Positions 9,890 to 19,135 of a stretch of 64,000 bases of DNA are shown in pieces. Positions within the stretch are counted from its first letter, which is position 1. Every line of letters begins with the position of its first letter. A program made the position numbers and the translations under genes. The notes under the pieces were generated by a model. It ran no database searches and was not told the origin of the DNA. It saw only the letters and a list, made by a program, of their open reading frames with translations. This DNA comes from Mycobacterium sp. GA-0227b (GTDB taxonomy: Bacteria; Actinomycetota; Actinomycetes; Mycobacteriales; Mycobacteriaceae), in NCBI RefSeq assembly GCF_001499855.1, contig NZ_LQIK01000008.1, positions 50,147 through 114,146 on the forward strand, written 5' to 3'.

Positions 9890-10837
9890 ATGCCACGCAG
9901 AAGCTTCGACATCACGATTCCCGACCTGTCCGGCAGACGTGCCGTCGTCACCGGTGCGAGCGACGGCATGGGTCTGGGCATCGCCACTCGACTTGCCGCG
10001 GCGAGCGCGGAAGTCCTGATGCCGGTGCGCAATCCACGCAAGGGCGAGACCGCACTGGCCACCATTCGTCAGCAGGTGCCCGATGCGGACGTGTCGCTGC
10101 GCGCACTGGACCTTTCGTCGCTGCGCTCCGTCGCCGCGCTCGGCAAGACCCTGCTGGACGAGGGCAAGCCGATTCACATCCTCATCAACAACGCCGGGGT
10201 GATGACGCCGCCCGATCGGCAGACCACCGCGGACGGCTTCGAGTTGCAGTTCGGCACCAACCACCTCGGCCACTTCGCCCTGGTCGCCCACCTCCTGCCG
10301 CTGCTACGTGCCGGGCGGGCGCGCGTGACCTCGCAGATCAGCGTTGCGGCGAACCGCAACGCGATCAACTGGAACGACCTGAACTGGGAGCGGTCCTACA
10401 ACGGTATGCGCGCCTACAGCCAGTCGAAGATCGCGTTCGGTCTCTTCGGTCTGGAACTGGACCGGCGCAGCGAGGCCGGCGGCTGGGGCATCACCAGCAA
10501 CCTGTCCCACCCTGGAGTCGCCCCGACTAACCTGCTCGCCGCCCGCCCCGAGGTCGGACGCGACACCGACACCCTGGGCGTGCGTGCGATCCGCGCCCTG
10601 TCCGCCCGCGGCATCCTCGTCGGGACCGTGCAGAGCGCGCAGCTTCCCGCCCTCTACGCCGCCACCGCCCCCGACGCCACGGGCCGTGGGTTCTACGGGC
10701 CCCGCGGACTCGGGCATCTCGGCGGCCCTCCCGGTGAGCAGAAGCTCTACAGCCGACTGCGCAGCACCGATGACGCCCAACGCATCTGGCGTATCTCTGA
10801 AGAACTCGTCGACTGCACCGTTAGACGCCGATTGTGA
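9890..10837 (+). CDS. Short-chain dehydrogenase/reductase
   Basis: 315 residues from the ATG at 9890, preceded by GGAAGGA. It is a Rossmann SDR with the cofactor motif [12 protein letters not shown], the structural NNAG motif ([12 protein letters not shown]), a catalytic serine region (ISVAANRN) and the Y-x3-K pair in [10 protein letters not shown]. The length and the C-terminal region ([16 protein letters not shown]) match the retinol-dehydrogenase-like SDRs common in mycobacteria. NADP use and substrate are not known. It is regulated, by inference, by the divergent TetR protein through the two palindromes. Confidence 0.9.
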   Translation: MPRRSFDITIPDLSGRRAVVTGASDGMGLGIATRLAAASAEVLMPVRNPRKGETALATIRQQVPDADVSLRALDLSSLRSVAALGKTLLDEGKPIHILINNAGVMTPPDRQTTADGFELQFGTNHLGHFALVAHLLPLLRAGRARVTSQISVAANRNAINWNDLNWERSYNGMRAYSQSKIAFGLFGLELDRRSEAGGWGITSNLSHPGVAPTNLLAARPEVGRDTDTLGVRAIRALSARGILVGTVQSAQLPALYAATAPDATGRGFYGPRGLGHLGGPPGEQKLYSRLRSTDDAQRIWRISEELVDCTVRRRL

Positions 10838-10888
10838 AACTGGCGACGCTTTGAGCCGCTACAGCGTCGCCGGATTCACAATCGGGCG
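10826..10888. terminator. Long imperfect palindrome between convergent genes (element A)
   Basis: Arms of about 25 bp (CGATTGTGAA...GGCGACGCT against AGCGTCGCC...TTCACAATCG) flank a 12-base loop. It starts within the last codons of the SDR gene and lies in the gap before the convergent acyl-CoA ligase gene, so it probably acts as a bidirectional terminator. It is one of several intergenic palindromes of this size in the window. Confidence 0.6.
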
Positions 10889-10893
10889 TTGAA

Positions 10894-12459
10894 TTACACC
10901 GTCGCGCGGTCGCGGCCGTCCCAGTACGGCTTGCGCAGCTCCTTCTTGAGGACCTTGCCGGTCGGATTGCGCGGCAGCTCGTCGGTGATGTCGACGGTCT
11001 TCGGGCACTTGTAGGCCGCGAGCCGCTCACGGCACCAGGCGATGATCTCCTCGGGGGTGGCCTCACCCTCAAGCGAGACAACGGCTTTGACCACCTCACC
11101 CCACTTCTCGTCGGGCACCCCGATGACCGCGACGTCGGCCACCGCCGGATGCTCGGCAACGACGCGTTCGACCTCGATCGAGTAGATGTTCTCCCCGCCG
11201 GAGATGATCATGTCCTTGAGCCGGTCCTCGACGAAGATGTAGCCGTCCTGGTCGATCCGACCGATGTCGCCGGTGCGGAACCAACCGTCGCTGGTGATCG
11301 CCTCCGCCGTCGCATCGGGCTTGTTGTGGTAGCCCTTCATCAGTTGCGGTGTCCGGAACCACAATTCACCTTGCTCACCCGTGGCCACGTCTTCCATCGT
11401 TTCCGGGTCCACCACGCGCACCTCCGCGCCGGGTATCACCCGCCCCGCGCTGACCATCCGCTCTTCGATCCCCGAGCGGTGGTCCTCGGGCAGCAACTGG
11501 CTGATCACGCCGCACACCTCGGTCAGCCCGTACACCTGGATGAAATCGGTGTTGGGCCAGGCTTCCAACGCCGCCCGCAGCAGCGGCAGCGGCATCGGCG
11601 ACGCGCCGTAGACGTAGGTCTTCAACGACCCGAACAGCTTCACCGCGTCCTCGCCCGATTCCAGCACCTTCGCCAGCACCGCGGGCACCAGGAAGGTGCG
11701 GTTCGCGCCCTTGAGGATCGCGCCCGCCAGCGACATCCCGTCGACCTCGCGGGTCATCACGGTCGGCACGCCGTCGTGAATTCCGAACTGCACGTAAGAG
11801 GATCCGCCGACGTGGAACAGCGGCATCGACACCATGCTCTTGTCGCCCTCGTCGAAACCCCACCCGTTGTGGGCGTTGATGGTGTGCGCGATCAGGTTGG
11901 CGTGCGTCAGCTGCACACCCTTGGGACGTCCGGTCGTCCCCGACGAGTACATGACGATGACGACGTCGTCGGGCTGCACCTCGTCGCCGTGACCGACTGG
12001 TTTCGCCGCGGCGAGCATCGCCTCGTACTCGTCACCGTCACCACCTTCGGGCGTGACCTCGACGATCTGCTCTACGTTCGCCAACTTGTCGCGGATCTTC
12101 TCGATCGACGGCTTGAACTCGGTCCCGACGATCAGCAGCTTGGCGCCGGAGTCGTTGATCACGTAGTCGAGTTCGTCGGCGGCCAGCCGGAAGTTGATGA
12201 TTGCGTTGGCCGCTCCCAGCGATGCGGCCGCGAGCGTCAGCTCGACACACGCCGGATGGTTCTTGTCCAGGAACGCCACCACGTCGCCGCGGCCGACGCC
12301 CCGCTCCTTCAGCGCACCGGCGAGCCGGCGCACCCGGTCGTTCCACTCGGCCCATGTCCACGTGCGGTCGAGGAAGGTCATCGCCTCGGCGTCGGGTTTG
12401 GTTTCGGCCCAGTGTGCGAGCCGTTCGTCGAGGAAGCGCGGGACAGGCAGGTCAGACAT
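10894..12459 (-). CDS. Fatty-acyl-CoA ligase (FadD family)
   Basis: 521 residues from MSDLPVPRFLDERL; an upstream in-frame start would add 7 residues. It is an ANL-superfamily adenylating enzyme: P-loop YSSGTTGRPKG, the aromatic/acyl pocket region QVYGLTEVCG, the A8 hinge GWFRTGDIGRIDQDGY followed by DRLKDMIISGGENIYSIEVE, and the catalytic lysine motif PRNPTGKVLKKELR. It activates a carboxylic acid as an acyl-AMP and then forms the CoA thioester. Chain-length preference cannot be read. The ligand-pocket region and the ATG give no link to a particular FadD number. Confidence 0.9.
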   Translation of the reverse strand: MSDLPVPRFLDERLAHWAETKPDAEAMTFLDRTWTWAEWNDRVRRLAGALKERGVGRGDVVAFLDKNHPACVELTLAAASLGAANAIINFRLAADELDYVINDSGAKLLIVGTEFKPSIEKIRDKLANVEQIVEVTPEGGDGDEYEAMLAAAKPVGHGDEVQPDDVVIVMYSSGTTGRPKGVQLTHANLIAHTINAHNGWGFDEGDKSMVSMPLFHVGGSSYVQFGIHDGVPTVMTREVDGMSLAGAILKGANRTFLVPAVLAKVLESGEDAVKLFGSLKTYVYGASPMPLPLLRAALEAWPNTDFIQVYGLTEVCGVISQLLPEDHRSGIEERMVSAGRVIPGAEVRVVDPETMEDVATGEQGELWFRTPQLMKGYHNKPDATAEAITSDGWFRTGDIGRIDQDGYIFVEDRLKDMIISGGENIYSIEVERVVAEHPAVADVAVIGVPDEKWGEVVKAVVSLEGEATPEEIIAWCRERLAAYKCPKTVDITDELPRNPTGKVLKKELRKPYWDGRDRATV

Positions 12460-12489
12460 GTATCGAGCCTGCCATGACAAGGCCCGGGG

Positions 12490-13794
12490 TCAGTCGGGAT
12501 TGGCCGAGATCGGGGCCTGCGCATCGGCCGGGGCGTGTTCGCGGCGCAGGCCGCGGCGGTCGTAGAAGCGGGTGACGACGGCGCCGACGACGAGGCCGAT
12601 CGCCAGCCCGATCGTCGACATGACAATGGCGTGGGTGAGGCCGGCGTCCGCGCGTCCGTCGAAGTACAGCAGGGCACGGGCGCCGAGGAACACCTGGTGC
12701 ATGGGCTCGAACCTCGCGAGCCAACCGAAGAACGAGGGGGCCGCCTCGAGAGGGATGGTCGCGCCGTTCGACGGCAGGCCGAGCATCACGAAGATGAACA
12801 GGTTCACCAGCAGGCCCATCGAGCCAAGCGCGGCGATCAGAGAGGTCGCGGTGATTCCCACCGCGGTGATCGTGAAGGCGCCGTACGCCCACAACGTCCA
12901 CACGTTGGGCACCGGCATGCCCAGCGCGGCGCCGATCGCGATGTAGATCGCGGAGGTGAGCACGGCGAGGATGACCATGAACAACCACTTCACCAGCAGC
13001 GTGCGGAACCGGGAGATCTTGACCTGCTCCGCGAGCCGGTACACCGGGCCCAGCTCGGCGGGCACGAAGCCGAGCATCGAATCGACCAGCGAGCTGACGA
13101 TGATGCTGCCGGTGAATCCGGCAAGTAGCAGCAGGAGCGCGTAGTAGAAGGCGGACAGCCCGTTGCCGGTGCCGTTGGGCAGCGGGTCGGCGTCGCTGAC
13201 CTGAACGTCGATCGGGTTTGCCAGTAGCAGCGACGCCGCTGCGGGCAGCGGCCCGGCGGCCTCGCGCGTCACCCGTGCCGACAGCTGTTCGCCCACCCTG
13301 GCGTTGATTTCACGGACGGCCTTGCCCAACGCCTCCCCCGCGATGCTCGCGCCGAGTGTGGAGGCGCGGGGGTTGAGCGAGATCGTGACGACCGGCCTGC
13401 TCAGCTGCCCGGGCCGCAGGGCGCCCTGTCCGAACTGCTCGAGCTTGGCCGAGAAGTCCTGCGGTATCTGGACCGCCCCGTAGATTTCCGCGGTGCCCAA
13501 CTGCCGCTCGGCCTCGTCGGCCGTGAGCACGCGCACGTCGAACTGTTCGGGGTCGAGCCCGGAGGTGAGGCCGTCGGCGATCTGCTTTCCGGCGGGTCCG
13601 GCATCGGCGTTGACGACCGCGACCGGGAAGTGCCGCAGATTCGTCGTCGGGTTGAGGATGCCGGCGAGGTAGAGCGCGGCCAGCGCCGAGAACACCGTCA
13701 GCGCAACGACGATCGGCGAGAGCCAGAATCGCGGGGTGCGCAGCGTGGCGTAGGGATTGGGCGCGACGTGGCGTGGGGTGCGGACATGTGTCAT
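12490..13794 (-). CDS. YhgE/Pip-type (DUF3533, ABC-2-like) membrane protein
   Basis: 434 residues. One N-terminal TM (about 28-48) is followed by a large extracytoplasmic domain (about 50-220) containing FPVAVVNADAGPAGKQIADG, the hallmark VNxDxG of YhgE/Pip proteins. About five TM helices occupy the C-terminal half, and the tail is charged. Such proteins resemble ABC-2 permeases without their own ATPase and occur with drug or lipid export systems. The start overlaps the stop of the MFS transporter gene (ATGA), so the two are translationally coupled and probably act together in export or envelope transport. Confidence 0.82.
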   Translation of the reverse strand: MTHVRTPRHVAPNPYATLRTPRFWLSPIVVALTVFSALAALYLAGILNPTTNLRHFPVAVVNADAGPAGKQIADGLTSGLDPEQFDVRVLTADEAERQLGTAEIYGAVQIPQDFSAKLEQFGQGALRPGQLSRPVVTISLNPRASTLGASIAGEALGKAVREINARVGEQLSARVTREAAGPLPAAASLLLANPIDVQVSDADPLPNGTGNGLSAFYYALLLLLAGFTGSIIVSSLVDSMLGFVPAELGPVYRLAEQVKISRFRTLLVKWLFMVILAVLTSAIYIAIGAALGMPVPNVWTLWAYGAFTITAVGITATSLIAALGSMGLLVNLFIFVMLGLPSNGATIPLEAAPSFFGWLARFEPMHQVFLGARALLYFDGRADAGLTHAIVMSTIGLAIGLVVGAVVTRFYDRRGLRREHAPADAQAPISANPD

Positions 13795-15350
13795 CGGAGC
13801 TCCTCCTCGGTTGTGCGACTCGGTCGAAGCAGCGCCAGGGCCAGCACGATGGCGGCGATCGGCACCGCGGACATCATGAGGCTGAGGGTGTGGATGGCGT
13901 CGAGCATGCTCGCGGAGGCACCCTCGACGACTTCCCGAGCACGTTGTGGGTCAACGATATTGGCGCCGCCGGTCGACGCGACGGAGGCGCCGTGGGCGAC
14001 GCGCAGCGCCTCGCGCGCCTCATCGACGGTGAGGCCGGACCCGGCGAGCCTGCGCATGGCGTCGTGCGCGAACAGCGTGGTGCCGATCAGCGCGAACAAC
14101 GCCGGCCCCAACGAGTATCCGGCTTGCCCGACCGCTGATTTCACCGCCGACACCGAGCCTCCGAGGTCGGGCGGCGCGGCCGACATCATGATCGTCGACT
14201 GCGGCGTCTGCACCACCGCGCCACCGATCGCGTTCAGCGCCACCGCGATGAAGAACACGATCAGCGATGTGTGCTCGTCGACGACGGTCAGCAGCAGAAG
14301 CGCCGCAAGAAGCAGCAGCAGGCCGCTCACGAGAACCGCACGGTCGCCGTACTTTTCGGCGGCTCGCCCTGAACCGGTCGCCGCCAGTGCCTGCAGCACC
14401 GTCGCCGGCACCAGGAGCATACCCAGCAACGCCGGAGACTCGCCACGTACGGTGACCAGATAGAAGGCGAACAGGATCGTCGACCCGCCGGTCAAGAAGT
14501 TGAACGTCGTTCCCGCAATGACCGCGGCGTTGAACCGGCCGGAGCGGAATATCCGCAAGTCCAGCGCCGGGTCGGGGGTCCGGTTCTCCCGCATCACGAA
14601 CGCCGCGCCGGCGACGACACCCACGAGGATGGAAACGAGCGCATCGCTGTGCAGCCCGCCCTGCAATCGCGAGATGCCGTACACCAGTGCGAGCAGCGAG
14701 GTGGCGACCAGGACCAGGCCGGCGACATCGAGTCGGCGTGGCGCGCGGGGCGTTTCGGGCACGAAACGCAGATGAATGCCCAGCGCGACGAGCGCCGCGA
14801 CCGGCGCTACCAGAAATCCTGTGCGCCAACTGATATGCTCGGCCAGCAGGCTGCCCACCGCAGGCATCGGCGTCGTCAGCGCGAAGCCCGCGCCGAGGTA
14901 CAACGCGATCGCCGCCGCGCGGCGCTCCGGCGGAAAGACCGCGTTGATGATGGCCAGCGACAAGCCCAGCAGGAACGCGAACGCCACGCCGCTGCCGGCT
15001 CGGGCGGCGATCAGCACCGCGCTGTTCGGCGCCGCGGCGGCGAGCACACCGAACACAATCGTGCCGAGCAACCCGAGGGTGAACATCCGGCGCATGCCGT
15101 AGAGGTCGCCGAGCGCACCCGCACCCAACACCGCGGCGGCCAACGTGAGGGTGGCCAGGCTGGCCACGAAGCTCGCCGTACTCGGCGACAGGTGCAGGCC
15201 CGCCCGGACCTCGGAGATGTTGGCCGACAGGATCGTCGGGTCGGCGGCGGTGATGCTGTAGCCCAGGCCCATCGCCGAGACCGTCATCGTCGCCGCGAGC
15301 CCCGTCACCACGGGCAGGTCGCCGTCGGTGTCGGCGGCCGGCCGGGTCAT
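13791..15350 (-). CDS. MFS transporter (14-TM DHA2-like drug/proton antiporter)
   Basis: 519 residues from MTRPAADTDGDLPVV at 15350. It has multiple hydrophobic helices throughout, with the MFS motif A-like GDLYGMRRMF after TM2 and a motif C-like region around TM5 (GFALTTPMPAVGSLL). The size and the long interdomain stretch fit the 14-helix drug:H+ antiporter branch. Its ATG overlaps the amidohydrolase stop and its stop overlaps the YhgE/Pip start, giving a three-gene coupled operon. The substrate is unknown; the hydrolase may process it. Confidence 0.87.
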   Translation of the reverse strand: MTRPAADTDGDLPVVTGLAATMTVSAMGLGYSITAADPTILSANISEVRAGLHLSPSTASFVASLATLTLAAAVLGAGALGDLYGMRRMFTLGLLGTIVFGVLAAAAPNSAVLIAARAGSGVAFAFLLGLSLAIINAVFPPERRAAAIALYLGAGFALTTPMPAVGSLLAEHISWRTGFLVAPVAALVALGIHLRFVPETPRAPRRLDVAGLVLVATSLLALVYGISRLQGGLHSDALVSILVGVVAGAAFVMRENRTPDPALDLRIFRSGRFNAAVIAGTTFNFLTGGSTILFAFYLVTVRGESPALLGMLLVPATVLQALAATGSGRAAEKYGDRAVLVSGLLLLLAALLLLTVVDEHTSLIVFFIAVALNAIGGAVVQTPQSTIMMSAAPPDLGGSVSAVKSAVGQAGYSLGPALFALIGTTLFAHDAMRRLAGSGLTVDEAREALRVAHGASVASTGGANIVDPQRAREVVEGASASMLDAIHTLSLMMSAVPIAAIVLALALLRPSRTTEEELR

Positions 15351-16951
15351 TCGCCGTGAACCTGCTTGCCCGCCAGGAAGGTCGCCCGCACCTCGAGGTC
15401 GGCGATCTGCTCCGGCGGCACCGCGCGCGGATCGGCCGACAGCACCACCATGTCGGCGTACTTGCCGACCTCCAGCGAGCCGATCACGTCGTCGGAGAAC
15501 AGTTGATATGCGGCGTCGAGCGTCTGCGCGCGGATGGCCTGTTCGACGGAGATCCGCTGCTCGGGACCGATCACCCGACCGCTGGGCGCGGTGCGGGTGG
15601 CCGCGACGCTGATGTTGCGCAGCGGCTCTTCCGGGGTGACCGGCGGATCGTTGTGCAGCGAGATGCGCATCCCGGTCGCGACCGCGGATCCGCAAGGCAT
15701 CCAGCGGGTTCCGTGCTCGGCGCCGAACAGGCCGTCGACGATGATGTCGCCCCAGTAGTGGATCTGGTCGACGAAGATGGAGCACGTCACGCCGAGGTCG
15801 TGAGCGCGCTGAAGCTGCTCGTCGCGGATCGCGCCGACATGCTCGAGCCGCAGTCGGTGATCGTCGCGCGGCCAGCGCCGCAGCGCGTCCTCGTACACGT
15901 CGAGGATGGTGTCGACCCCGGCGTCGCCCTGCACGTGGCAGGCCATCGGCCAGCCCTTCGGGAAGTAGGCGTGCACGATCTCGGTCAGCTGCTCGCGGGT
16001 GTAATTGGCGTGCCCGCACGAGCCCGGCGCGACACCGATCGTGCGGACGGCGTCGGTGTCGAGATACGGGAACGACAGGTCGATGTTGCCGATCCACGGT
16101 GACCCGTCGACCCAGATCTTGATCCCGGTCTGCCGGAACAGATCGTCGCCGTTGCCCGGCGACATGTCGGTGGCCATCTGGGCGTTGGAGATCTCGTAGA
16201 CCCGTAGTCGCACCGTCAGGTCGCCGCGCAGCTGCTCGATCACCGGCCGGAACACCGGATCGAACGCCATCTCCGAACACGTCGTCAACCCGGCCTGGTT
16301 GAGCCGGCGCAGTTCGGCGTGCAGCATCTCCGGGTAGTCGCTGGGGTTGATGACGCCGGCCAGCAGGCCGAACACGGCGCCGGTCTCTTCCGCGGTGCCG
16401 TCGAGATCGCCGTTGGCGTCGCGGCCGTAGCGCGCGCCCTTCGGGTCGGGGGTGTCGCGGTTGAGCCCGAGCTTGCGCGCGGCGGCGCTGTTGAAGTACG
16501 CCTTGTGTCCGGAGTTGTGCACGATCACCAGCGGCGTCTCGGGCGCCTGCTCGTCGAGCCAGGCCAGCGTCGGCTCCGGCAGGCCCGGCTGCAGCAGCGG
16601 ATCCCAGCCGTTGAGAAACGCACCGTCGCTCCCCCGGGCGGCGACCTCGCGCCGGATCGCGTCGACGACCGCCGACGCGTCGCGCAGCGTGACCGGCCGG
16701 ATGTCCACCATCCGCTCGGAGAGCACGACGGCCTCCATCAGCGGATGCCCGTGCGCCTCCACCAGCCCGGGCATCACGCAGCCATCTCCGATGTCCAGCG
16801 TGCGAGTGTCGGGGCCGATCCATGTGTCGATATCGCCGCGGTCCCCGACCGCCACGATGCGGCCGTCGGCCACGGCGAGCGCCTCGGCGGTCGGCTGTCG
16901 GTCGTCGACGGTGAGCACGGTTCCACGAATGACCAGGTCAGCGCTCGCCAT
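15347..16951 (-). CDS. Metal-dependent amidohydrolase, YtcJ-like (Rv0552 homologue)
   Basis: 534 residues. It starts with the beta-sandwich segment ADLVIRGTVLTVDDRQPTAE, then VMPGLVEAHGHP carrying the first two His metal ligands. Further candidate ligand sites are ACHVQGDAG, LRLEHVGAI and SLHNDPP, and the composite C-terminal sheet ends SLEVGKYADMVVLSADP. This is the amidohydrolase-3/YtcJ family of unknown natural substrate. Rv0552 is the M. tuberculosis counterpart and is adjacent to fadD8 there. Here it leads a coupled operon with an MFS transporter and a YhgE/Pip protein, suggesting hydrolysis and export of one compound. Confidence 0.87.
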   Translation of the reverse strand: MASADLVIRGTVLTVDDRQPTAEALAVADGRIVAVGDRGDIDTWIGPDTRTLDIGDGCVMPGLVEAHGHPLMEAVVLSERMVDIRPVTLRDASAVVDAIRREVAARGSDGAFLNGWDPLLQPGLPEPTLAWLDEQAPETPLVIVHNSGHKAYFNSAAARKLGLNRDTPDPKGARYGRDANGDLDGTAEETGAVFGLLAGVINPSDYPEMLHAELRRLNQAGLTTCSEMAFDPVFRPVIEQLRGDLTVRLRVYEISNAQMATDMSPGNGDDLFRQTGIKIWVDGSPWIGNIDLSFPYLDTDAVRTIGVAPGSCGHANYTREQLTEIVHAYFPKGWPMACHVQGDAGVDTILDVYEDALRRWPRDDHRLRLEHVGAIRDEQLQRAHDLGVTCSIFVDQIHYWGDIIVDGLFGAEHGTRWMPCGSAVATGMRISLHNDPPVTPEEPLRNISVAATRTAPSGRVIGPEQRISVEQAIRAQTLDAAYQLFSDDVIGSLEVGKYADMVVLSADPRAVPPEQIADLEVRATFLAGKQVHGE

Positions 16952-17089
16952 TGGGTCATCCTCTCAGTCGGGGTAAAAATTCTTCGGAAAAATCTGGGCG
17001 CCGTGTCGATTGCACAGGGGTGCCGTTCGACGTAGTTGCGAGGGCACGATGAACGAGCCCGTCACCCACCGAAGAAGGAGACGAGAACG

Positions 17090-17554
17090 ATGGCGCGTTA
17101 CATGCTGATCATGCGGTCCACCCCCGAGGCCGAAGCCGCGATGGCCGAGATGGAGATCGACTTCGACCAGATCATCGAGGAGATGGGTCGCTTCAACGAG
17201 GAGCTCATCAAGGCCGGCGTGATGTTGGCCGGCGAGGGTCTGACGGGACCCGAGGAGGGGTTCGTCGTCGATTTCAACTCCGACCCGCCGGTCGTCACCG
17301 ACGGGCCCTACACCGAGGCCAAGGAGCTGTTCAACGGGTTCTGGATCCTCGACGTGTCGTCGAAGGAAGAGGCCAAGCAGTGGGCGCAGAAGATTCCGCT
17401 GGGCAAGGGTGTCAAGGTCGAGGTGCGGCGAGTCTCGGAGACGAGCGAATTCCCGCAGGACAACCCGTGGATCAAAAAGGAGATCCGATGGAAGGCCGAG
17501 CTCGCCGAGAAGATCGCGGCGCAGGCCCGCGCGGAGGCCGACCGGCTCAGCTGA
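17090..17554 (+). CDS. YCII-related (DGPF) domain protein
   Basis: 154 residues from the ATG at 17090, with a strong GAAGAAGGAG upstream. It has the YCII/DGPF family core: RYMLIMRS start, PPVVTDGPYTEAKELFNGFW, then a helical SKEEAKQWAQKIPL. The DGPF tetrapeptide is DGPY here. DGPF proteins are typically encoded beside ECF42-type sigma factors, yet the only such sigma gene in the window is 15.6 kb away. The role is unknown; the ferredoxin-like fold could bind a small ligand. Confidence 0.85.
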   Translation: MARYMLIMRSTPEAEAAMAEMEIDFDQIIEEMGRFNEELIKAGVMLAGEGLTGPEEGFVVDFNSDPPVVTDGPYTEAKELFNGFWILDVSSKEEAKQWAQKIPLGKGVKVEVRRVSETSEFPQDNPWIKKEIRWKAELAEKIAAQARAEADRLS

Positions 17555-17596
17555 GCGTTCGCGCCTAAATGGTGCGGACGTCAGGTGTTCCGACAG

Positions 17597-17628
17597 AGCG
17601 GCGCTGCCTTCGAGGCAGCGCTGCTTTG
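17597..17628. terminator. Strong hairpin terminator between convergent genes
   Basis: A 12 bp stem (AGCGGCGCTGCC against GGCAGCGCTGCT, one G-T pair) with a TTCGA loop is followed by TTTG. It lies 42 bp after the YCII stop and just before the convergent secreted-protein gene, and reads as an intrinsic terminator for the plus-strand gene. Confidence 0.75.
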
Positions 17629-17634
17629 TCATGC

Positions 17635-18102
17635 CTACGCGACCTTCTCCAAGGTGAAGTCGCTTTGGTAGGTGGCCCCGGCCGGATCTCCACACTCCGC
17701 GGCGGCCTGGGTGTTCACGGCGGTGCCGCTCAACGTTGCCGCGTCGATTGAAAAGGCAACTGTGCCAGGGACAGTCACATGGTCACCGGGCGGCTTGCAC
17801 CGAACCGCCTGGGCGTACTGGACGGTCATGTCCCAGCGCCCGTTGTTCAGCATTGCGCGTCCGCCATACGGCGTGACCCTCGGGTCGGTGACGGGTGTGA
17901 CGGCTACGTCGGCGCACCCCGGACCACACGGCGTGATCACCCATGTGTTGACCTTGCCGGTATCGGATCGATAGTGGTAGGTACCGCTCAGCGCGGCCGC
18001 TGAACCCTGCGGAGGCCCGCCGGCCCAGGCAGCGCCGGCCGATCCGATCGCCACGCCGGCAGCGACGATGAACACTGCAGACAGCTCGCGCGTGATGGTC
18101 AT
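17635..18102 (-). CDS. Secreted protein, unknown function
   Basis: 155 residues; the ATG follows AGAGGAA. A clear Sec signal peptide (hydrophobic core FIVAAGVAIGSAGAA, cleavage after AWA) leaves a ~125-residue exported protein with four cysteines (PCGPGC, RCKPP, ECGDP) that could form two disulphides. The mature sequence contains TYHYRSDTGKVNTWVITPC and TYQSDFTLEKVA, a layout seen in small exported mycobacterial proteins of unknown role. It is preceded on the same strand by another exported protein. I do not recognise a function. Confidence 0.8.
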   Translation of the reverse strand: MTITRELSAVFIVAAGVAIGSAGAAWAGGPPQGSAAALSGTYHYRSDTGKVNTWVITPCGPGCADVAVTPVTDPRVTPYGGRAMLNNGRWDMTVQYAQAVRCKPPGDHVTVPGTVAFSIDAATLSGTAVNTQAAAECGDPAGATYQSDFTLEKVA

Positions 18103-18189
18103 GCCGTTCCTCTCTTTGACGAAAAGCTCAGGCAGCCTTCTCCAGTGAGCTCCAGATGACGCTGCCGCGGGGCGCGTTGGGGGGTCGAA

Positions 18190-18936
18190 TCAGACGTGTC
18201 CGGGCATCCCTCCCATGCCGCCGACGTGGCCCATGCCGCCCATACCGCCGATGTGGCCCATTCCGCCCATACCGCCGATACCACCCATGCCGCCGATACC
18301 ACCGATATGGCCCATTCCGCCCATGCCGTCGTTGATCCCGCCGAGACCGCCCATACCGGTCGGTGCCATCGCGGGCGGTGCGATCGGCGGCGGTGCGATC
18401 GGCGCGATCGGCGCGATTGGATCCATCGGTGGCGGTGCGATCGGATCCATCGGGGGCGGCGCGATCGGCGCCAATGGCGGCGGTGCGATCGGCGGCGCCG
18501 GCGGTGGCGCCAGTGGCGGCGGTGCGACCGGCGGTGCCGGTGGTGGCGGCGGCGGCGTCGGCAGCCCGTACGGGCCGCCGGCACATATCGGGTTGGCAGG
18601 CTGGCTGATGCATGCGGGATCTGCCGGGCCGGTAGGCGGCCCCGTCATGGGTGACGGAGGCGGAGGTGGCCCCGGCGGAGGCGGAGGCGCATACGGGCCG
18701 CCCTGGCACACGGGGTACGTCGGCATCGCCGCACATCGGGGATCATCGGGGCTCGTCGGAGGTCCAGGCGGCGGGCCGGGAGGCTGCAGCGGCGCCGGCG
18801 CAAGGGATAGTCCTGCGAGGGCTGGCATTCCACTCGCCGGCACGGCGGCGCCCATCGCGGCAATGACGATGAGCGCCCCGGCCACCGCACCTTTCGCCAC
18901 GATGTCGCGGACTTCGGAGACTTTGGGCCAACTCAT
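18190..18936 (-). CDS. Exported proline-rich protein with Gly-Gly-Met repeat tail
   Basis: 248 residues; GAGGAG precedes the ATG. The N-terminal signal/anchor helix is about residues 16-45. Two cysteine modules follow, DPRCAAMPTYPVCQGGPY and DPACISQPANPICAGGPY, separated by polyproline; each has a Cys pair 9 residues apart. After that comes an Ala-Pro-Pro-Ile/Met-rich stretch and a ~60-residue tail made of GGMGG, GHIGG and GHVGG repeats, ending with PGHV. Modular Pro-rich exported proteins are known in mycobacterial cell walls, but this Gly-Met-His tail is unusual. Function unknown; the Met/His-rich tail could bind metal, which is only a guess. Confidence 0.78.
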   Translation of the reverse strand: MSWPKVSEVRDIVAKGAVAGALIVIAAMGAAVPASGMPALAGLSLAPAPLQPPGPPPGPPTSPDDPRCAAMPTYPVCQGGPYAPPPPPGPPPPPSPMTGPPTGPADPACISQPANPICAGGPYGLPTPPPPPPAPPVAPPPLAPPPAPPIAPPPLAPIAPPPMDPIAPPPMDPIAPIAPIAPPPIAPPAMAPTGMGGLGGINDGMGGMGHIGGIGGMGGIGGMGGMGHIGGMGGMGHVGGMGGMPGHV

Positions 18937-18966
18937 CTTTCGCTCCTCAGCGCGGCACCCGATGGC

Positions 18967-18989
18967 GCGTCATCCAAAATTATTGACGC
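18967..18989. promoter_or_regulatory. GCGTCA-N11-TGACGC inverted repeat upstream of the proline-rich gene
   Basis: Perfect 6 bp arms around an AT-rich centre, 30-53 bp upstream of the proline-rich protein start. It is a plausible promoter or operator site. The rest of the 199 bp gap up to 19136 shows nothing clear. Confidence 0.3.
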
Positions 18990-19135
18990 TGAAGCATATT
19001 CGCCCATACCTACTCCCCGACGAGTCGAACTGCTCGAACGCTAACCCATCGAGCTTGCCCCGGCAGCGATTCGGGAGAACTTTGCCGACACCGGGCTCAG
19101 TGGCCGGCCTGACTGCTACGCGACCGGCGGCGTAC

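Noticed and set aside
15351..16823. N-terminal extension of the MFS gene (about 490 extra codons)
   Set aside because: The extension runs antisense-frame through the amidohydrolase; the MFS starts at 15350 with an ATGA overlap.
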